This document shows positions 42,244 to 46,202 of a stretch of 46,202 nucleotides of DNA, piece by piece. The stretch lies in NCBI GenBank assembly GCA_947567625.1, contig CANONN010000028.1:1-46202 (forward strand), in the 5' to 3' direction. Below the pieces are notes generated by a model that searched no databases, was not told the DNA's origin, and saw only the letters and a list, made by a program, of their open reading frames with translations. Every line of letters begins with the position of its first letter. Position 1 is the first letter of the stretch. Made by a program: the position numbers and the translations under genes. The stretch comes from an uncultured Roseburia sp. Its GTDB lineage: Bacteria; Bacillota; Clostridia; Lachnospirales; Lachnospiraceae.

Positions 42244-43083
42244 ATGACTGATTTAGAACTTCAAAAAATGGCAGTGGAAGTAAGAAAAGGGATCGTGACG
42301 GCTGTCCACGGCGCAAAAGCCGGGCATCCGGGCGGGTCTTTGTCTGCTGCCGACGTTTTTACCTATTTGTATTTTGAAGAAATGAACATTGATCCGAAAG
42401 AGCCGAAAAAGGCAGACCGCGACCGCTTTGTATTATCCAAGGGGCATACGGCGCCCGGCTTATATTCTACACTTGCAAACCGGGGATTTTTCCCTGTGGA
42501 AGACCTGCCGACGCTGCGCCATATCGGCTCCCATCTGCAGGGCCACCCATGCGTACAGCATACGCCAGGCATTGACGCTTCTTCCGGCTCTCTGGGGCAG
42601 GGGATTTCCGTAGCTGTCGGCATGGCGCTTTCCGCAAAGCTCAGCAATGACAGCTACCGTGTCTATACACTGCTCGGAGACGGCGAGATTCAGGAAGGGC
42701 AGGTATGGGAAGCAGCGATGTTTGCCGGACACCGCAAGCTGGACAACCTGTGCGTAATTGTGGACAACAACGGGCTGCAGATTGACGGAAAGATTGAAGA
42801 CGTATGCTCTCCATATCCAATCAGCGATAAATTTCAGGCTTTCAATTTTCATGTAATTGATGTTGCGGACGGAAATGACATGGCACAGCTGCGCGCCGCG
42901 TTTACCGAAGCAAAACAGACCAAGGGGCAGCCGACGGCAATCATAATGAAAACCGTCAAAGGCAAATGCGTTTCCTTTATGGAAAACCAGGTCGGATGGC
43001 ACGGCAAGGCGCCGAACGACGAGGAATACGCAATTGCGATGGAGGATCTTAAGAAAGCAGGTGAAGCATTATGTCAGAAGTAA
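42244..43083 (+). CDS. Transketolase, N-terminal subunit
   Basis: 279 aa from ATG 42244, chosen for AAAGGA 8 nt upstream. The thiamine-diphosphate binding half is complete: GHPGGSLSAADVFTYLYF, LSKGHTAPGLYS, GSLGQGISVAVGMAL, and the GDGEIQEGQVWEA...NNGLQIDG motif that binds Mg2+ and TPP. It is a separate polypeptide, as in many Clostridia and archaea. It must pair with the next gene product, whose start overlaps its stop by 13 nt. Together they move two-carbon units between pentose phosphates. Confidence 0.93.
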   Translation: MTDLELQKMAVEVRKGIVTAVHGAKAGHPGGSLSAADVFTYLYFEEMNIDPKEPKKADRDRFVLSKGHTAPGLYSTLANRGFFPVEDLPTLRHIGSHLQGHPCVQHTPGIDASSGSLGQGISVAVGMALSAKLSNDSYRVYTLLGDGEIQEGQVWEAAMFAGHRKLDNLCVIVDNNGLQIDGKIEDVCSPYPISDKFQAFNFHVIDVADGNDMAQLRAAFTEAKQTKGQPTAIIMKTVKGKCVSFMENQVGWHGKAPNDEEYAIAMEDLKKAGEALCQK

Positions 43084-44012
43084 AAAAGATAGCAACCAGA
43101 GAAAGCTACGGCAATGCCCTGGCAGAGCTGGGCAAGGAAGCGGACAATCTGGTCGTATTAGACGCGGACCTGGCGGAAGCTACCAAGACAGGCACCTTTA
43201 AAAAAGCTTTTCCTGACAGACATATTGACTGCGGCATTGCGGAATGCAATATGATGGGCATTGCGGCAGGACTTGCTTCCACCGGCAAAGTGCCGTTTGT
43301 AAGCTCGTTTGCGATGTTTGCAGCCGGACGCGCGTTTGAACAGGTGCGCAATTCCATCGGCTATCCGCATCTGAATGTCAAAATCGGCGCCACGCATGCC
43401 GGGATATCCGTCGGGGAAGACGGCGCCAGCCACCAGTGCAACGAAGACCTCGCACTGATGCGTGTTATTCCGGGCATGGTCGTCATCAATCCTTCGGACG
43501 ATGTGGAAGCAAAAGCAGCCGTCCGGGCAGCTTATGCGCATGAAGGGCCTGTGTACTTAAGATTCGGCCGCCTGGCAGCTCCGGTCATCAATGACCGCCC
43601 GGATTATCAGTTTGAAATCGGAAAGGGCGTTACCTTAAGGGACGGCAAAGACCTGACACTGGTTGCCACCGGCCTTTGCGTATCCGGCGCGCTGGAAGCC
43701 GCTGAAAAGCTTGCCGCGGACGGCATAGACGCAAGAGTGATCAACATCCATACGATCAAACCGATCGATGAAGACCTGCTGGTCCAGGCAGCCCGCGAAA
43801 CCGGAGAAATTATCACCGTAGAAGAGCATTCCGTCATCGGCGGCCTGGGCGGTGCAGTCGCTGAAGTACTCAGCGAGAAATACCCGGCCAAAATGCTGCG
43901 CATCGGTGTGCAGGATACCTTCGGCGAATCCGGCCCGGCTGTCAAGCTTTTGGAAAAATACGGACTGGATGCAGCAGGCATCTACCAAAAGGTAAAGGCA
44001 TTTCATTCTTAA
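43071..44012 (+). CDS. Transketolase, C-terminal subunit
   Basis: 313 aa. Its start overlaps the N-terminal subunit gene by 13 nt, so translation is coupled. The pyrimidine-binding half contains HIDCGIAECNMMGIAAGLAS (with the catalytic Glu) and GEDGASHQCNEDLALMR. The C-terminal transketolase domain follows, with VINIHTIKPID and VEEHSVIGGLGGAVAE. It forms the active enzyme with the preceding product. A long hairpin after the gene separates it from araD. Confidence 0.93.
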   Translation: MSEVKKIATRESYGNALAELGKEADNLVVLDADLAEATKTGTFKKAFPDRHIDCGIAECNMMGIAAGLASTGKVPFVSSFAMFAAGRAFEQVRNSIGYPHLNVKIGATHAGISVGEDGASHQCNEDLALMRVIPGMVVINPSDDVEAKAAVRAAYAHEGPVYLRFGRLAAPVINDRPDYQFEIGKGVTLRDGKDLTLVATGLCVSGALEAAEKLAADGIDARVINIHTIKPIDEDLLVQAARETGEIITVEEHSVIGGLGGAVAEVLSEKYPAKMLRIGVQDTFGESGPAVKLLEKYGLDAAGIYQKVKAFHS

Positions 44013-44023
44013 AAACCGGCAGG

Positions 44024-44098
44024 ACTGTCACATAAGACTTTGTAATCGTGTACGGCATGGATGTAAACCAGATTACTAAGATTTATGTGGCAGTTTTT
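44024..44098 (+). terminator. Intrinsic terminator between transketolase and araD
   Basis: ACTGTCACATAA (from 44024) pairs with TTATGTGGCAGT, and GTAATC with GATTAC further in. TTTTTATTTC follows. The araD gene therefore needs read-through or its own promoter, which I do not see clearly. Confidence 0.75.
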
Positions 44099-44186
44099 AT
44101 TTCAGCACAAACAGGGCCGCCGTTTTGCCTGGCAAAACCTGCCGCGCCCTGTTCCTGTGTACATAGGAAGGGAGAAGGACAATCAG

Positions 44187-44882
44187 ATGCTGGAACAGTT
44201 AAAACAACAGGTCTATGAAGCAAATATGGAACTTCCCAAACGCGGCCTTGTCACCTATACTTGGGGCAATGTCAGCGGGATTGACCGAGAAACAGGCTAT
44301 TTTGTCATTAAGCCAAGCGGCGTGGAATACGACGTGCTGACCCCGGACGATATGGTCGTAATGGACCTTCAAATGAACAAAATCGAAGGGAACTATAAGC
44401 CTTCGTCCGATACAGCCACACATGCGGAATTATACAAAAAATATCCGCAGATCGGCGGCATCGTACATACCCATTCCACAACAGCCACATCCTGGGCGCA
44501 GGCCGGCAGAAGCATTCCGCTCTACGGCACGACACATGCAGACTACTTTCTCGGAGCCATCCCATGTGCCAGAAGCCTGACGCCTGAAGAAATTAACGGC
44601 GAATACGAAAAAAACACCGGGCTGGTCATTATCGAAACACTGGAAGAAAACGGGATCAACCCGATGTATACACCAGGCATCCTCTGTAAAAACCACGGGC
44701 CGTTCACCTGGGGCAAGGACGCGGGCCAGGCGGTCTACAATGCCGTCGTACTGGAAGAAGTTGCCAAAATGGCGCTGAATACCGAGCTGATCAATCCAAA
44801 AGCAGAACCGGCGCCGGACAGTATCAAAGACAAGCATTTTTACCGTAAACACGGCGCCAATGCTTATTACGGACAAAATTAG
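44187..44882 (+). CDS. araD: L-ribulose-5-phosphate 4-epimerase
   Basis: 231 aa from ATG 44187, with GAGAAGGA 6-8 nt upstream; longer readings run into the terminator. The class II aldolase/AraD fold is clear: [37 protein letters not shown], the zinc ligands in [27 protein letters not shown] and [10 protein letters not shown]. It turns L-ribulose-5-phosphate into D-xylulose-5-phosphate, a substrate of the transketolase upstream. The kinase (araB) and isomerase (araA) are not in the window. Confidence 0.93.
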   Translation: MLEQLKQQVYEANMELPKRGLVTYTWGNVSGIDRETGYFVIKPSGVEYDVLTPDDMVVMDLQMNKIEGNYKPSSDTATHAELYKKYPQIGGIVHTHSTTATSWAQAGRSIPLYGTTHADYFLGAIPCARSLTPEEINGEYEKNTGLVIIETLEENGINPMYTPGILCKNHGPFTWGKDAGQAVYNAVVLEEVAKMALNTELINPKAEPAPDSIKDKHFYRKHGANAYYGQN

Positions 44883-44894
44883 GAGGAACCCCAC

Positions 44895-45959
44895 ATGCTG
44901 GATCTATATCAGGAAGCAAAAGAATCATTTGGCACAAGCAAACAAGGCGAAGCCGTATCCGTATATCTGCTGCAGAATAAAAACGGCATGAAAGTACGCG
45001 TTACCGACTACGGCGCATCCCTTGTTTCCATTATCGTACCGGACAAAAACGGCAGCATGACCGACGTACTGCTCGGCTACGACAATGTCACCGGCTACGA
45101 AACCCACACCTGCTACTTCGGGGCCGTCATCGGCAGAAACGGCAACCGGATCGCAAACGCACAGCTGACGATCAACGGCACCGTATACAGCCTGGACCAG
45201 AACGACAACGAAAACAACCTGCATTCCGGCGTAAAAGGCATGGACGCAAAAGTATGGGCCGTCAAACAGGCAACAGACACTTCCATCACACTGACATGCA
45301 AAAGCGCAGACCGGGAACAGGGCTTTCCGGGAAATATGGACGCGCAGGTCACTTACGTACTAACCGACGACAACGCTGTCGAAATCCATTACGAAGCCGT
45401 TTCCGACCAGGATACGGTCGCGAATTTTACAAACCACGCCTATTTCAACCTATCCGGCCACGGCTCCGGCGACGTGCTGGGCCAGGAGCTGATGCTGCGG
45501 GCCTCCCATTTCACCCCGGTCATCGATGCCAAAGCGATTCCGACCGGAGAGATCGCACCCGTTGCTGGAACACCGATGGATTTTACAACCGCCAAAACGA
45601 TCGGGCGCGACATTGCATCAGATGATATCCAGATTGGTTACGGCGGGGGATTTGACCATAATTTTGTACTGGATAAAGCTGAAAAAGGCGCATTTGAGCT
45701 GATGGCACAGGCGTACGCGCCAGATACCGGAATTGAGATGAAAGCTTATACAGACCTGCCGGGCGTGCAGTTTTATTCCGGGAATTTCGTGACAGAGCAG
45801 GAAGGAAAACAGGGCGCTGTTTATGGGAAACGGCATGGATTCTGCCTGGAATCCCAGTATTTTCCAAATTCGGTAAATGAACCTGGGTTTGAATCGCCGA
45901 TTTTGAAAGCGGGGGAAGTGTACCGGACGAAGACTAGTTATCAGTTTGGAGTGAGATAA
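44895..45959 (+). CDS. galM: Aldose 1-epimerase (mutarotase)
   Basis: 354 aa, with AGGAGG at 12 nt after araD. Family features: VTDYGASLVSIIVPDKNG, GAVIGRNGNRIANAQ, NLHSGVKGMDAKVW, NFTNHAYFNLSGHG (catalytic His), GGGFDHNFVLD, and GVQFYSGNF with the catalytic Glu in LESQYFPNSVNEP. It interconverts alpha and beta anomers of aldoses such as galactose, glucose or arabinose. Its place after araD suggests L-arabinose or a related pentose. A terminator follows. Confidence 0.93.
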   Translation: MLDLYQEAKESFGTSKQGEAVSVYLLQNKNGMKVRVTDYGASLVSIIVPDKNGSMTDVLLGYDNVTGYETHTCYFGAVIGRNGNRIANAQLTINGTVYSLDQNDNENNLHSGVKGMDAKVWAVKQATDTSITLTCKSADREQGFPGNMDAQVTYVLTDDNAVEIHYEAVSDQDTVANFTNHAYFNLSGHGSGDVLGQELMLRASHFTPVIDAKAIPTGEIAPVAGTPMDFTTAKTIGRDIASDDIQIGYGGGFDHNFVLDKAEKGAFELMAQAYAPDTGIEMKAYTDLPGVQFYSGNFVTEQEGKQGAVYGKRHGFCLESQYFPNSVNEPGFESPILKAGEVYRTKTSYQFGVR

Positions 45960-45970
45960 AAATGTTTACG

Positions 45971-46001
45971 GAACTGCCAGCGTATAGGGTGCTGGCAGTT
46001 C
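45971..46001 (+). terminator. Intrinsic terminator after galM
   Basis: GAACTGCCAGC (45971-45981) and GCTGGCAGTTC (45991-46001) form a perfect 11-bp stem, followed by TTTGTGTG. It closes the pentose block. Confidence 0.85.
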
Positions 46002-46046
46002 TTTGTGTGCTGTGCGCGGCGCTGGATCTGTATATCTATCTTGAAC

Positions 46047-46181
46047 TAGCCGGACGACTCTGCGGGCTGGGGCCAGGGGACGCGCCCGCAGAGTCTGGTT
46101 ATTGGCAGGCTTAGCAAGACCTGAATGATCAGTTTCATGTATAGCAGGAGAAAACCAGCCGGATGAGGGGGCGGGGCCTGG
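46047..46181. repeat. Composite repeat, right copy (inverted)
   Basis: On the complementary strand it repeats segments of 34943-35090 in the same order: the 18-bp match at 46051-46068, GACTCT/TGCCAATA at about 46090-46109, and CCAGGCC...CCCCCTCATCC at 46161-46181. It also has its own 12-bp palindrome, GACTCTGCGGGC (46056-46067) with GCCCGCAGAGTC (46084-46095). The rest of the right edge to 46202 holds no gene that I can support. Confidence 0.7.
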
Positions 46182-46202
46182 ATTTCGGCGACGTTGGAAG
46201 AA

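Noticed and set aside
45962-46114. Small open frame after galM coding about 50 residues with a hydrophobic stretch
   Set aside because: It runs through the galM terminator hairpin and the right composite repeat, has no ribosome binding site and resembles no family.

Overview
The window looks like chromosomal DNA of a Clostridia species, most likely a Lachnospiraceae-type gut anaerobe. The evidence is strong AGGAGG-type ribosome binding sites, consensus sigma-A promoters, an anaerobic ribonucleotide reductase activase, a split transketolase, a second EF-G-like factor, and large secreted BspA-type leucine-rich-repeat (LRR), Ig-like and fibronectin-III-like (FN3) proteins. Genus and species cannot be fixed from the sequence alone.

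Region 1 (1-17.1 kb) is a secreted-protein island: two BspA-like LRR proteins (the first cut by the window edge), a 1.6-kDa-residue-scale RCC1-propeller protein, three proteins with pre-peptidase-C-terminal (PPC)-like beta domains, and a CAP-domain protein. Five of them end in the same type of lysine-rich FN3-like module instead of an LPXTG signal. A 3' gene remnant at 2036-2179 shows that recombination has worked here. An SPL-family radical SAM gene on the minus strand interrupts the island.

Region 2 (17.1-32.2 kb) is mostly ordinary chromosome: an ECF-type sigma factor with DUF2461, two HAD phosphatases, methyltransferases, a sodium:alanine-type symporter, nrdG, a GGDEF-EAL protein and an EF-G-like GTPase. 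It ends with a 37/34-bp tandem repeat block in front of an AAA-ATPase/PD-(D/E)XK protein.

Region 3 (32.4-35.1 kb) is a small accessory hotspot. A tRNA-Leu(AAG) has its 3' end duplicated 1,485 bp downstream (attL/attR). Between the copies lie an integrase stub and a PIN-toxin module. Just outside attR lie a RelE/ParE-type module, an ISLre2-like transposase fragment and a composite repeat.

Region 4 (35.1-46.0 kb) lies between that repeat and an inverted partial copy of it near the right edge. It carries an AraC regulator, a free-standing LexA-like DNA-binding domain, and an accessory chaperone set (GrpE-like, short Hsp70, and J-domain/TPR/SEC-C protein). These are followed by a ferritin-like protein and a pentose block: fructose-6-phosphate aldolase/transaldolase, transketolase N and C halves, araD and galM. 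The pentose genes would take L-ribulose-5-phosphate through D-xylulose-5-phosphate into the non-oxidative pentose phosphate pathway. The chaperone set and the tRNA-anchored mini-element are the most interesting parts.
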